From Dactylellina haptotyla (taxonomy: Eukaryota > Ascomycota > Orbiliomycetes > Orbiliales > Orbiliaceae), in contig CM062380.1 in assembly GCA_031310005.1 (NCBI GenBank), forward strand, positions 1,674,001 through 1,738,000: a stretch of 64,000 bases of DNA. Direction: 5' to 3'. Under the pieces are notes generated by a model. That model was not told the DNA's origin. It made no database searches and saw only the letters and a list, made by a program, of their open reading frames with translations. Positions 24,697 through 36,088 of this stretch are shown here, piece after piece (position 1 is the stretch's first letter; the number at the start of each line of letters is the position of its first letter). Both the position numbers and the translations under genes were made by a program.

Positions 24697-24843
24697 ACAT
24701 CTACTGCAAGAAAAAATATATATATAAACACATTACCCCATCTATCGACTTGCATACACCCGCGCATATCTCGATATCCCGTACCTGCATAACTGCCACA
24801 CGCATATACACACACCGGCTCATGTGATATTTCTTTTACAGTA

Positions 24844-25890
24844 ATGGCTGCCCAACCTCCTCAACCTCCTCCTCCCTTACCTCCCAATGCACAATCCCTT
24901 TCAATTTCACTCCCTCATAAGCCCTCCGCCGCCCTCTCCTGTACCTTCATCGAAAGCACCGCGTCTTCCACGCTTGTCGTCTTCCTCAATGGCCTGGGTC
25001 TCCCGCAATCCCACTGGTGGCCCTGCATCACCCACTATCTCAATCACTCCGCCACTACCACCCCTAATCATACCGCCTTCCTAACCTACGACCGTTACGG
25101 CCAGGGCCTCACAACCGATCCCGACCCCCAGGATTCGGATACCACCCTCCCGGAAGGCCACCGCCATGATATTACATCCGTCACCCACGACCTCCACGGA
25201 CTCCTGGAGTACATCACCACCAAGAATCACCACACATATTCTCTGGCACAGACCACCTTGATCCTAGCTGCGAATAGTATCGGGTGTCCCATCGCTCGCT
25301 ATTACGCGCAGCTGTATCCGGGCACGGTTTCTGGCCTGCTTCTTCTGGATTCGTACATGACAGACACCACATTCGTAGATTTATACCCTGATCCTGATGC
25401 GCCGCAGTTTGATCCTTCTGGTCTACCCGAGAACGTCACGGTAGACGATATCCATGCCGCGAGAACCGGGATGGGCAAGCTGTTCCACCCGAAAGTGGTC
25501 AACAAAGAGGGATTCTGGAGAGGGACTATTACTAGCTTATTACCACATTCTTATGAGCCAAAGTTGCTCGCACCATTGAGACCCAAGAAAGCAAACGTGG
25601 ATATGAATGATGAACCTCAACCTGGTCCGTACCTCACAGTCATCGGTCACGATTGGGATGTCTTCGCCGAAGAGAGCATGCGGATGCCCGGGATGACCAG
25701 AGCCGTTGCTATGAACTATACAAATCCCGCCTGGGGCCGGTATAACAATGGTCTGCTCAAGATCACAACTGAAGATAAATCGAAGGGATTGATCGCGAAG
25801 GGCGCAGGGCATTTTGTCCAACGAGACCGGCCGGACCTCGTGGCTGAAGAGCTGGCGAGGGTGGTACAGCTCGTCAAGGGAAATGAATAG
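24844..25890 (+). CDS. Alpha/beta hydrolase
   Basis: A single-exon gene of 348 residues. A Pro-rich N-terminal tail (residues 5-15) precedes the fold. Features in order: VVFLNGLGLPQSHWW, the oxyanion-hole type strand-loop; TYDRYGQG; the nucleophile elbow LAANSIG with Ser145, where the usual first Gly is Ala; and a late GAGHFVQ with His323 preceding a final helix. The acid is not certain; the Asp of GHDWDVF is possible. This order matches prolyl-aminopeptidase or esterase-like hydrolases of the AB hydrolase superfamily, but I cannot name a substrate. No signal peptide is visible, so it is likely intracellular. It follows PCC1 in the same direction. Confidence 0.85.
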   Translation: MAAQPPQPPPPLPPNAQSLSISLPHKPSAALSCTFIESTASSTLVVFLNGLGLPQSHWWPCITHYLNHSATTTPNHTAFLTYDRYGQGLTTDPDPQDSDTTLPEGHRHDITSVTHDLHGLLEYITTKNHHTYSLAQTTLILAANSIGCPIARYYAQLYPGTVSGLLLLDSYMTDTTFVDLYPDPDAPQFDPSGLPENVTVDDIHAARTGMGKLFHPKVVNKEGFWRGTITSLLPHSYEPKLLAPLRPKKANVDMNDEPQPGPYLTVIGHDWDVFAEESMRMPGMTRAVAMNYTNPAWGRYNNGLLKITTEDKSKGLIAKGAGHFVQRDRPDLVAEELARVVQLVKGNE

Positions 25891-26902
25891 CTGTAGGATC
25901 GCAGATTTTTGATAACTGCATTTGTGTCTTTTCCAAGGATTGAGATGCTCTTTCCTCTATGCTCTATGCGTGCATCTACCTTCCATCTTTGCCGTATCTT
26001 AACCCTCGTATTGCGACTGAGACTTTTCTGTTCTGAAATCCGGAAGCGCCCCCAGCCTCTGGACAGCTGCAGAGGCAGAGCTTGAAGGCGCTTCGCAAAC
26101 CTGTTTCTGTGCAATAAAGGTCCGGCGCACTCGCTGGTTTTTCTCATTCATGCCACGCACAAGGGGGGGAAAGCGAACGGCGCAGGGAAAGCATTTGCGT
26201 ACGCCACGTTCTTTCACGGCGGTGGCACATTTGACTAGTTTGTTGTTTGAAGTTTTGTAGTAGGCCGCGGTTTCGCACGGGCGTATTTTTTTGCGCCCAC
26301 TCCTATTCCCCCGCATATGCAAGCGCGGTCCTCAAATCATCACCTGCCAGCGAACTCGCTGACGAGGTTTAACCACAAGTAGATATTTGTGTATAAGATT
26401 TGAAAGGCGTCTCTGTTACGTTTTGTATTGTGATAATTATGTCGTGTTTGGGGGGTACACGGTTCCTTTTTAAGCCTTTAGGGGTCTTACCGGTAACTTT
26501 CCGTGGGTCTAGATGTCCGGCTGTATTGGTGTTACCAAGGTTCCGCCTGGTCTCGCAGTTCCGCCCATCAAAATATATTCGCTGGATTCAATTAGGAAAT
26601 CAACACAAAATTATGAGATGCAAGCTGCTGAATAGAATCGACACTATCACCATAAGAAAACCACTTATAAGGTTACTTTTATACCCTTGACAACCTATAA
26701 GCGGAAAGAAACTCTTGATAGATATATATTTTATAAAGCAGGGATGTCAGTTTCCGATGTTCAGTCTCTGAATGACACGTGGATGATATAATTGTTCTAT
26801 GTATATTCAACACGATACTATTGTCGGACGAAGAGCTTTAAGTACCTTCATAATTATAGAACTTCTCAAAGCCCATATAATTGGTTTATAACAGGAGGAT
26901 GC
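25891..26902. other. Convergent intergenic region, no gene
   Basis: About 1 kb between the hydrolase and the kinase stop codons. Short open frames on both strands have no family features. AT-rich towards 26700-26900. Confidence 0.5.
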
Positions 26903-28507
26903 TTATCGATGCTGAAGCCATTCATGCTGAAGCATTTCAACTGCAGTTTTGCGACGGCTTGGATCGATAACCAGCATGCTTCGTAGAAAATCAATGTAAA
27001 CGGACACCTCAGTATTGCTCATGCCGTCAGGTCTTGTCAAAAGCGGCGCTGTTCCATCGATCATTCGTTTCAGACTTGATTGTTTGATCTGCGGAATTCG
27101 AAGTAAATTTCCTAGAGTCGATTTTTTTAATTAAGCAAAAAAATGAAATGAACCTGATAGATTAGGAGTATTCAGAAAAGACTAGTTACCATTTCCGTCA
27201 AAAAATTCGTGTGTATGCCTCCCTTTCTCTAAAAGCTCACGGGGAAATGGTCCCAAAACCTCCATTATTTTTGCTAAATGATCGTCTACCGCTCTCCATG
27301 TCCCATTTTTGGACTCTCTGCCACCAAAGATCACTATCCCCTGCGTAAATTCGAGCACCTATTAAATATTAGCCATCTAATAAGAACAGAAAATTATTAT
27401 TATTGTTTTTGGGCTTGGCCTCTCACCAAACATCCAAGATTCCAAATATCTGCTGAAGTGTCCCAAGGCGCACCAATTGTAACTTCCGGAGCGCGTAAAG
27501 CTTGAGGTTGAATCAGTTCTGTAAGATGATTGTCGATCCATGATGCTAAATAGCTTGTTAGCTTTGAATGCAAGGTTATCTAGTAGCATCAAGCGGCTTA
27601 CAAACACCAAAGTCGATAATACGAACATGAGGATTTTTCGTGATATCGACTACAGTTGTACTGATAGTTTCTGTTAAGGGAATAGCAGTTCCAGACCCTC
27701 GAATGTCTATTCTTGGAGGATTATCTGAGATATATTGTGTAATAGTATCTTCTGGATCTTCGAGCTCCAAGAGTATGTTGGCAGGTTGCAAATCTGTTTT
27801 TCTAGTTAATTTTGTGAGAAAAATTGGATTGATGTCAATAATGTTATGTAGTCACTGTACCAGTATGAATAACTCCACACTCTCGATGCAGAAAATCAAG
27901 GCCGAGAAGAAGCTGACGTGCGATCACTTTGACTGATTGGAATGGCAACCTTGCCTCTTCGAAATGCGCTATCTGATGCCCAAGATGGTGGCCAAGCACA
28001 TCAAATACAAGGCACCTATGTTTTCCGTTTGGCCCTTTGTGCTCGAATTGATCCAACAATTTGGAAATGTAGTGGCGACCTTCGTGGCTACTTTTCTCTG
28101 AAATACGTGATATTTTTGAGAGTATTTCCGCCTCATATATATCTTTCTCACCGCCATAGCAATCGGCTCTTAATATTTTAAGTGCTACATACTTCTGGGC
28201 CCTAAAAATTATAAGCAGAGTAAATGATTTATCCAAATCAACAGACATACTGAAAGTCCCTCGCCAGCCAGACAGTTGAGTATTGTCCGTATCCAAGCTT
28301 TCTTAGTATGGTGTATTTGTCTAGCTTGAATTTTTCATTAAGTGAAACAGGATGGAATCCTCCAGATGTAGAATGATCTGTAATATTTGCTTCCTCACTG
28401 TTGGTGGAAAAGGCGTGTTTCGCAGAATAATGCGAGCCAAATCCAAGTAGATGCGATAGCCATGATCGCGGCCGAATTTGGCTAGCCTTAACAGCGTTTC
28501 TGATCAT
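26903..28507 (-). CDS. SRPK-like serine/threonine protein kinase
   Basis: Six exons are inferred: 28507-28251, 28201-27861, 27793-27602, 27545-27427, 27358-27190 and 27111-26903, giving 428 residues. Introns are 49-78 nt and all joins keep the frame. Kinase motifs in order: the glycine loop LGYGQYSTVW, VALKIL with the ATP-site Lys, the catalytic HTDLQPANILLE, the metal-binding DFGV, then APEVTIGAPWDTSADIWNLGCL, and a C-terminal DPSRRKTAVEMLQHEWL. The HTD in place of HRD and the short segment after DFG are marks of SRPK family kinases, which phosphorylate SR splicing factors. The catalytic loop has Gln where most kinases have Lys. The classic long SRPK spacer insert is missing, and the first 60 residues are not conserved. 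Many fungi have expanded sets of short SRPK-like kinases with unknown substrates; this is probably one of them. Confidence 0.88.
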
Positions 28508-29567
28508 CTCGAAGGGGCGCTCGCTGTACTGAGCTACAAAGTGAATGGTTTAGGAGTTGATGCGATGAAAAACTTAAATGGCAAACATTGAGTATTAGCC
28601 AAAGCAAAGAACATCATTATATGACTGGAAGGGACATTTTCTTTAGAAAACACTTGGCAAATATTCCTTTGGAGAGAGCTGTTGTTACATGGAAATGATG
28701 TTTTAAGGCCCCGTGTATTAAGTCTCCCAGCCAGTAGTGCAGCTAGTAACGTACGCCACGAGTTGGTAAACAATAAATGAGAAGCTTACTTGTTTACGCT
28801 TGTGCTATCTTGCAATCTTGTATCAATATTGGCATATTATATCAGTTTGCAACACAACCAGTCGACCGCAGTCCTGTGATTAGGAACGGAACAACCTGCG
28901 TTGCAGGTTGAAGCTACAAAATTTCAACAAATATCTTAATTGGCTGCACAGCCTCTGACGGTTGTTTGCCGCTTTTGCATCCTCAAGCCTCTATTTCGGG
29001 CTTGTATTCCTGTGGCGCCAAGGCTTTCATACCACTTCAAGCTTTCTGACCCGATGCATTTGAAGATCGGCCAACACGTTAACCTTGATTTCAAATATTG
29101 GATGCCTCAGGTCTTTGTCACAGGGCTATTAGGCTGAGGCTCCCCGCCGGCACAGGCAACTATACCTGGCTGAAGTTAGTCTGTCCGTCTAATTATGCAT
29201 ATTTTCGTTGGAAATTTCGGGACCCTATATTGTCGGCAGTTCAGCGCTCACCCAAGACACGCGTTTGCCTTTCCGCAGGCCTAAAGGCTACAATTTTAGA
29301 CGATCCACACTAAGTATTTTATATTCGATTGGTATCCTCTGAAGTAACTAATCGGTTGTCGTATCAGGCGATTCATGGCTTACCCAGTTGGAGAATTTAT
29401 TAACGATTATTCCAGCTTTAAATAAAGCTGATTTCCCCCATGTTCACGATGGAATACCAAGATGCCACTCTATTTCTTTCTTCTACTGCCAAATTGAGTA
29501 TATTTATAAGACCAAGCAGAAGTCGTGTTTCTTCGAACTACCTGGAGACCCCTATACCCTCAACGCA
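28508..29567. promoter_or_regulatory. Divergent intergenic region, kinase / Ecm33-like gene
   Basis: About 1.06 kb between divergent starts, with no supported gene. An open frame continues upstream of the chosen Ecm33-like ATG to 29388, but without a signal peptide, so it is read as 5' UTR. Confidence 0.5.
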
Positions 29568-30821
29568 ATGTCAATAAGCCATCGATACGGCCTGAAGGCA
29601 ATTTTGAGGTTGCTGCCACTCCTGCTCTTGGCTAGTAATGTTTCTGGGCAAACAAACGGCACAAACTGTGACTTGGAGGGTCGGACGGTAGAAACCCAGG
29701 CAGAGTTAGATAGGTTGTCAACTTGTAGAACGCTTAATGGAGATCTTATACTTGGCATGGACCTGACCAACATCACGATCCCTGGTCTACAAACGATTAG
29801 AGGCGACTTTATCGCACACCAAGGAAGTTATGAGAGTATTTCAGCACCGAGTCTTTCCTTTGTTGGTGGATTTTTCTACGTGGGTAATGCCGAAAATCTC
29901 ACGACAATAAGCATGCCAAGTCTCGCCACTGTGGGCTCGTTCAGACTTGACACCATCCCTAATTTACGGACAGTCGACTTCAGCTCTCAAATCGACTCTA
30001 TAGGGGATGATCCTGCGCGATCACTTGTCATATGGGACACAGGTCTTGACTCCCTCGCCCCTATTATTTACCGGAATGTTCAGAATGTTCAGATAAACGA
30101 TAACCCTGGTTTGAAGAACATTACCCTCCAAATACAAAATGTTACCGGAACCATATCTTTCCGCCGCAATGGTGGACCTGATGGCGCTAAAGTTTCTCTG
30201 AACCAACTCGAATGGGCGGACTCCGTGCTCTTGGATGGCCTGAACGCAATTTCTATCCCCAACTTGACGCACATCGATAACGTCCTTCAGATAACCGCGA
30301 ATAACTCCTTCGGCATTCTTGAGTTTCCAAACCTCACCTCCATCGGTCCATCTCCAGACCCCATCCCGGGCCGAACCCAAGGATACCTCGAACTAACCTT
30401 TGGAGAAGATTTGAGACGGGTCAGTTTCCCAAAGCTCGAATGGATCGCAGACTACCTCCAGATCCGAGCCGGGCCAGTAGGCACTGAACCAAACCTAGGA
30501 GCGTTCCCTGTCCTCCAAACCGTCGGACAGTATATCAATATTATCGGGAATTTCACATCCATCGACTTCCCTATGCTCCAGGCGCAGAACGCAAAATCGA
30601 AAGTCAGTATCATGAGCTCAGATTTGAATTGTACGGATTTCGTCAGCCAGGAATTCTTCAGAGCGGGCAACTGGAGCACTCCGATAGAATGTAATGGTGA
30701 AATTTACAACACGACATCCACCAAGCCGTCGTCGGCCAATATGAATAGATCGTTCTTGGGAGGCGGGATAGGAGGTCTTGTTGCTGGATTATACTTATGC
30801 TTCCTGGTTTGGCTGTTTTGA
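29568..30821 (+). CDS. Ecm33/Sps2-like GPI-anchored cell-surface protein
   Basis: A single-exon gene of 417 residues from ATG 29568. The start was chosen because a signal peptide follows at once (ILRLLPLLLLASNVSG). Mature sequence opens with NCDLEGRTVETQAELDRLSTC, which resembles the first cap of receptor L-domain folds. Repeats of the type 'I..PSL..VGGFFYVGNAENLTTISMPSL' follow, as in Ecm33 and Sps2 of yeasts and moulds. Many NxT/NxS sites are visible. The C-terminus has a Ser-rich stretch, then a hydrophobic tail GGLVAGLYLCFLVWLF, a fair GPI-attachment signal. Such proteins sit in the plasma membrane or wall and support wall integrity. The exact ortholog is not claimed. Confidence 0.85.
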   Translation: MSISHRYGLKAILRLLPLLLLASNVSGQTNGTNCDLEGRTVETQAELDRLSTCRTLNGDLILGMDLTNITIPGLQTIRGDFIAHQGSYESISAPSLSFVGGFFYVGNAENLTTISMPSLATVGSFRLDTIPNLRTVDFSSQIDSIGDDPARSLVIWDTGLDSLAPIIYRNVQNVQINDNPGLKNITLQIQNVTGTISFRRNGGPDGAKVSLNQLEWADSVLLDGLNAISIPNLTHIDNVLQITANNSFGILEFPNLTSIGPSPDPIPGRTQGYLELTFGEDLRRVSFPKLEWIADYLQIRAGPVGTEPNLGAFPVLQTVGQYINIIGNFTSIDFPMLQAQNAKSKVSIMSSDLNCTDFVSQEFFRAGNWSTPIECNGEIYNTTSTKPSSANMNRSFLGGGIGGLVAGLYLCFLVWLF

Positions 30822-31165
30822 TAGCACGTCAACATATATGCATAGCGCTGTTCTTTTTCTGTCACTTTTTCATCTTGTAGGGTATGAGATTATCAAAGTA
30901 TAAGATTATTAATTCCGAAAATCTATTCTTAATAAAGCAAAAGGTATCCATCTATGTAATGACCATATAATATTTACAAGTTCAACCTCTTTCCATAGAC
31001 CCGAATCCGAAGTGTTGCAAAACACATCATCCAGCCAAAAATTAGTGTGTTGCCTTCCTAGGCAAGCCCTTATGTAGAACATTTCTATACTGCGAATCCA
31101 TTATATTTCCTTCCTGCACTGGCGACAGAAAGAAAAAAAAAAAAAATCCAACTCAGAAATCTAGT
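30822..31165. other. Convergent 3' flanks
   Basis: AT-rich 3' UTR sequence of the Ecm33-like gene and the acid phosphatase, with a T/A run near 31130-31146. No gene is seen. Confidence 0.6.
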
Positions 31166-32675
31166 TTAATGGAAGTTCTTATTCTTTCTGTTTCGGGAAT
31201 ACCTTGGGTAGACGGGAGGATTTTGCGCAGTTGGCACCACCAACGGGGCACCCTTGTAAACGCTCTTGCTCTGTTGTTTACCCCAGTAACGCTTGATGCT
31301 ATCCAAAACAGTTCGTCCAGCGAAGTTTGCCTCAGTGTCTGGAACGGGGAGAGGGGCCCAACTGTTATCCTCCGAGTTGAAGATTCCGGGGTAGCTTTCG
31401 TTGTTGAAAACCTTGGTTATATCGAGCGAGCGGACTTTATCTCCGGAGTTTTGACGGACAAGGTCGAAAACGTTCGCGCCGACATCGTAGCGGCCGAGGG
31501 TCTTCAATCCCCAGTTGGCCTGAATGGTCGAAATTTCGCTGTAGTGGTCTATCGAAATGTTAGCTGGAAATGGCTAGGACATCTCGCTATTTATGGCGGT
31601 GTTACGAACTGTAGTATGCTTCATCTTTTGTGCCAACTAGTTTTTTCGGGATGATGTTCTCGTTGCCCAACAAGAAGCTGAAGACCCTATTCTGGGCGGT
31701 GTATGTCTCGTTCTCATCGAAGGTCACGAGGACGAGAGTATCTGTCATGAAGTTGGGGTCTTTCAGGAGTGGCTCGAGGAAACCCCGTAGCCACTTTCCG
31801 GCGTAAGTGACCGAGGTGCTATTCGGTAAGTCATTAGTCTTCAATTCATGCAGATGTAACGTGGATAGACGCTAGCGCTTACTCATGGCCATTGTGCTGT
31901 TGATCTGGGGTAATGAATATCTGTAAATAAGCGTCGGTTAGAGTGAAACAATCTCCGCAGACGTCAAGATTGCGTGACACCTTACCCATTGGGGAAGCTG
32001 GTTGTTCTTTAGGTCCTTATAGAACGATTCGAAGTTCTTGGTGTTTGCCCTACGAGTAGCATTGTTGGCAACAGATGCGTGCATAATAGCCGGGCTATAT
32101 GATGTTGTTAGTATAGATTTAAAAATAATCATATAGATGATGAGACTCACTTGTGCTTCTTTACGTATCCATTTTTATGGGTCTTTGGCTCCTTAAAGGA
32201 CATTCCAGTGAAGCCAGTGTAAGGCATATACTCCTGGTATTCTCCCCAGCTGATTCCTTTGTCATCAAGCAAATCGACGATGCTTGAAACGTTGGCTGGG
32301 AGAACATTGTCCTCGTCGTTGTCAATACCATAATAATCTCCAGAAATCTATACCCATTTGTATATCAGCCCTCCGATTCCACAGATTGATATCGAAGTAT
32401 TCGGAATAGTATTGAGAACATACGGCAGCGACGTAGTTAGGTTCGCTCGGGTGGGTAAGAGCAAAGTAATTCGTGAGCGTGATTCCCTGCTTTGCAAAGA
32501 ACTGGAGGTTGGGGTCTCCAGCAGCCTTAGAATAATCGGTATTTTCTAGCCATATCGTGATGAAGCGGTTGAAGGTATTTCCCTTCACTATCGACGAATA
32601 GTCATATTTATCATAGCCATAGTCTCCTAGGGCGAAGGGGAAGAAAGGACTAAGGAGGAGGAGGCTCGTCAACAT
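31166..32675 (-). CDS. Secreted acid phosphatase (phosphoesterase family, PF04185 type)
   Basis: Six exons are inferred: 32675-32424, 32347-32151, 32094-31986, 31920-31883, 31818-31610 and 31548-31166, giving 395 residues. The small exon 4 (38 nt) supplies IFITPDQQHNGHD. A signal peptide follows the ATG (LLLLSPFFPFALG). Family marks: FITIWLENTDY, LTHPSEPNYVAAISGDYYG, MSFKEPKTH, the metal-binding TPDQQHNGHD, LVLVTFDENETY, and NHYSEISTIQANWGLKTLGRYD. These match fungal phosphate-repressible acid phosphatases of the alkaline-phosphatase-like fold. It should act outside the cell or in the wall on phosphate esters. Expression on phosphate starvation is likely from the family, not shown by sequence. 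A small membrane ORF lies just upstream and can be spliced to it in frame. Confidence 0.9.
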
Positions 32676-32763
32676 TTTGGCTGTTTTTTTACCCAAATCC
32701 TTGGTAAAGAAACAATAGGAAAAACGAATGCTGGTTAACAGAAACGAAAGAATGTAGAGAAGT

Positions 32764-32958
32764 TTAAACTGACGTATCACTTGTCCAGTTATAAAGCCAG
32801 ACTTTCGGCTGCTTGGCCCAGGCAACCAAACCTAAACTCGAAGCAAAGATCACAACTGCCACGGCTAGGACGGCAAGCTGTATATAAATGAGCACATCTC
32901 TCGGGTCCCCTTGACCAAAGCCTGCCCGGGTCCATCTTCTAAATGAAGGCGAAGCCAT
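32764..32958 (-). CDS. 64-aa single-pass membrane ORF upstream of acid phosphatase
   Basis: An ATG in fair context (TTAATGGCT) opens a 64-residue frame with one strong hydrophobic helix (IYIQLAVLAVAVVIFASSLGLVAWA) preceded by basic residues. Its stop is 88 bases before the phosphatase ATG. Three readings are possible: an independent microprotein, a long upstream ORF of the phosphatase mRNA, or an alternative first exon. For the last, donor GTGATA at 32780 and acceptor at 32681 (100-nt intron, TTAACC branch) would fuse it in frame to the phosphatase and give a membrane-anchored form. Confidence 0.4.
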   Translation of the reverse strand: MASPSFRRWTRAGFGQGDPRDVLIYIQLAVLAVAVVIFASSLGLVAWAKQPKVWLYNWTSDTSV

Positions 32959-33849
32959 TAAAATGATTGTATGATTTGAGGGCCTTCATGGCCTATCGTC
33001 GATCTCCTGCCTTTCCGAATGTCCTGTCCAACCTGGCGCTTCACTTCCGGAGTTCCGTGACTTGATCGAGATGAGTTGTATGCATGCAAACGCCCGAAAT
33101 CGTGCATTCAGAGTAGAAGTTTCCGTTTGAGAACTTGACGTCCAGGGTTGTTGGAGACTAGGATATCAAGCTTGACAAAGGCACATTCTAAATCGAGGAA
33201 GGAGTCTGATCTAAGAGCCAAGCGGGAGGCCAACCATATCAACCGAGTTGACAAGCTTTCGAACAAGTAGGAAGATCACAGGGTGTCTTACACGGGCTCA
33301 TCTGAACAATGTCATTGGCCCCAGCCGCCAACCACGCCCGCAAGGGGAAGGTTGGGCATGCCAAGGCACCAGTTTCCTTTGGGCAGCATGTAAAGGCAGG
33401 GGCGTAGGACTAGGGTCCGTTGGAGCCGTGTGTTGCAGGAGGTCGGTTTGCATCGCCATGCTACTACTTAATTTACACCAACGAAGAAGTCTCGCTGACT
33501 GCATGACATGTGCCGCCCATCTCTAGAGTCTTTCGAAACATGACACTCCAACTTCCGCTTCCTTCGCTGGATCTCCAAGTGCCCTTGCTGGAAAATGGTC
33601 TTCGGGTTCCGTAGCTGCTCAGTGTCAAACGTCCTTTCCTTCTTTGTATACAACGGTGCCTGTACGTACGTTCTCGAAAGAAAAAGGCACCTCCGAAGCT
33701 GAAGTCCACCTGAATTAGTCGACCTGGTCATATCCTGGTTTACGAATTTTACTTTTGCACTGCGACCAACCACATCAGAGGCATTTCTAACTTTGGTTAT
33801 CCGCGCTATTCTTGTACTTTTCAATCTCTATCATGCGTATGCGATAACC
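32959..33849. promoter_or_regulatory. Divergent intergenic region, phosphatase / multicopper oxidase
   Basis: About 890 bases between divergent genes. No further gene is supported. Reading in the oxidase frame is open upstream of 33850 but lacks an ATG in good context until MAFALKAL. Confidence 0.5.
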
Positions 33850-36088
33850 ATGGCCTTCGCACTAAAAGCTTTATCTCCCGTCGCACAACGCAAAGACGAG
33901 GAAGATGACAGAGATCTCTTAGAGGTCTCCAAGTCGAGGGATATGGAGCGGAAGAGAAAGGCTCTCTTTCGCTCAGTTTTACTTTTGCTAGCCGCCGGTA
34001 TACTGGCCATAACCGTAGGAGCGCTTCTCACTAGGTTCGAGGGTACCTTCCGCTATGCAACGACATTAAAAATACCAAATGGGCTTCTACCCTCAAATCG
34101 CCACGGAGTGCAAAAAACCGCCAGTCCAAAGCCCGACGTTGCAGCACCCGAAAAGTCGATAAATTTTAGACGAGATCCCTCGGAATATATATTATCGCCA
34201 CCCGACTGGCCGAGAATTCGAGTTCAACCAAAGGTCAAGGAGTACGAATGGACGATCACGGATGTCGTAGCAAATCCAGATGGCGTAATGAGACCGATGG
34301 TTCTCATAAATGGAAAATTCCCAGGTCCATTGATCGAATGCAACGAGAACGATATTGTAAAAGTAACAATCCATAACAATGCGGTCAACGCGACATCGTT
34401 CCATTGGCATGGCCTCTTTCACAATGGGAGCAACTGGATGGATGGGACTGCCGGTGTGACCCAATGCCCTATCCCTCCGGGTGAGAGCTTTACATACGAA
34501 ATAAAGACGACAGGCCAATATGGAACATATTGGTACCATTCGCACTTCTCAACTCAATACACAGATGGGCTCTTCGGACCGTTGGTCATTCATTCGCCAA
34601 GAGAACCCGGAAGAGATAAATATAAGACTGACCAAGTAGTTATGCTTCATGATCATTATCACGACCTGAGTAGAAATCTGCTTTATACATATCTAGCTCC
34701 AGATGCTGAGAATGCAGAACCCATCCCAGATAGCGCTCTTATTAACGGGAGGAATACGTAAGCAGTGAATAATCCACTAAGCCCACTCTGCCCCGCTAAT
34801 CCTTTTTAGTTGCGACTGCTCGAAAATCAACAAGAAGTATAGCTGCAACAGCACAAATACTGCACTATCGGAATTCTACCTTTCAAACAATGACTCTCAT
34901 CGCCTCCGTTTCATCAATGTTGGCGCATTTGCTGAGTTCGAATTGGGCCTGGATGAACACATAATGGAAGTCATCGAAGCAGATGGGACATCCTTAATAC
35001 CAAATTCATATCACAAACTTAGCATCAATGTGGCGCAGCGCTATAGTGCTATTGTCCATGCGAATTCGACCGCGGCATCTGAGTTCTGGTTGCGTGCGAG
35101 AATGATCAATCATTGCTTCTCTGACCCAAAGGCCGTGATTGAACCGGAAGTCAGAGCTATCGTTCGATACTCTTCGCAAAAAGTGACAAAACCTGAAGAT
35201 ACAGCGGCCAGTGCTTCGACTGCGCTCCCACTACCGACAACTACGCCATTCGATAACACCATCTCGTTAACTTGCAAGGATCTAGATGGCAAATTAGAAC
35301 CTGCGATACCAATGCCAGCCCCCAAGCCAGATATGTTATTATACTTGCGAAGCAATTTTGAAATTGGCAACTACTCTCTCAGCCGAGGGTTCTTCAATTC
35401 TTCCACCTGGAAGAAAGACCTGCGAAACCCTGCCCTCAATAGAGTCACCCTGCCAAAGGATAATATTCCAGTACAGCTGGAACCGGAGGGCATCATGCAC
35501 AATCTTTTCGACGTAGAAAAGGGGATGGTTATCAAGATTGACGGTGTTAAAGTGGTGGATCTTCTAATCGACAATTATGATGACGGTAACCATCCAATGC
35601 ATCTCCACGGGCATAAATTCTGGGTGATGGCCGGGGGAAACGGATATTACAACATGTCCAATTATAAAGACTTGCCAAGAGAAGGCAGGTTACTAAGGGA
35701 CACTGCGACGTTAGGTATGTGGGCAGTAATCAGTGGCTTTGCAAGTATGCCTGAACTAATAGAAGCAACTCCGCAGAGGGCTTCGGTTATCTCCTTATTA
35801 GATTCGTCACGGATAATCCTGGCATGTGGGCTTTTCATTGTAGGTTTTCCAAATACACCTCTTTTTCTTTGAATATGCCATGCTAACCTCCATTCAGGCC
35901 ATAACGTATGGCACGCCGAAGCTGGTCTCATGATGTCGCTATTTACCCGGCCTGATATTGTGAAAACGTGGGAACTCCCATCAGATCTGACTGGGTTTTG
36001 TTCCCACCCCAATGCGACGAATGGATTTTTTGACGATGTCAAGGACGTCGTACCAATTGAGTGGAGGCATGACAATGGCGAAGACTAA
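33850..36088 (+). CDS. Multicopper oxidase with N-terminal membrane anchor
   Basis: Four exons, 33850-34757, 34810-35714, 35777-35839 and 35898-36088, give 688 residues. Introns are 52, 62 and 58 nt. All four copper motifs are intact after splicing: FHWHG, WYHSH, HPMHLHGH and HCHNVWHAEAGL, with Leu at the position axial to the type 1 copper. The last intron splits the Cys codon of HCH, so an unspliced copy would lose the type 1 site. The N-terminus has no cleavable signal; instead about 40 charged residues precede a single helix (SVLLLLAAGILAITVGALL), so it should be a type II membrane protein with the catalytic part outside or luminal. Fet3 iron oxidases have a C-terminal anchor, so this differs from them. 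Laccase-like, ferroxidase-like or pigment roles are all open. Confidence 0.9.
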
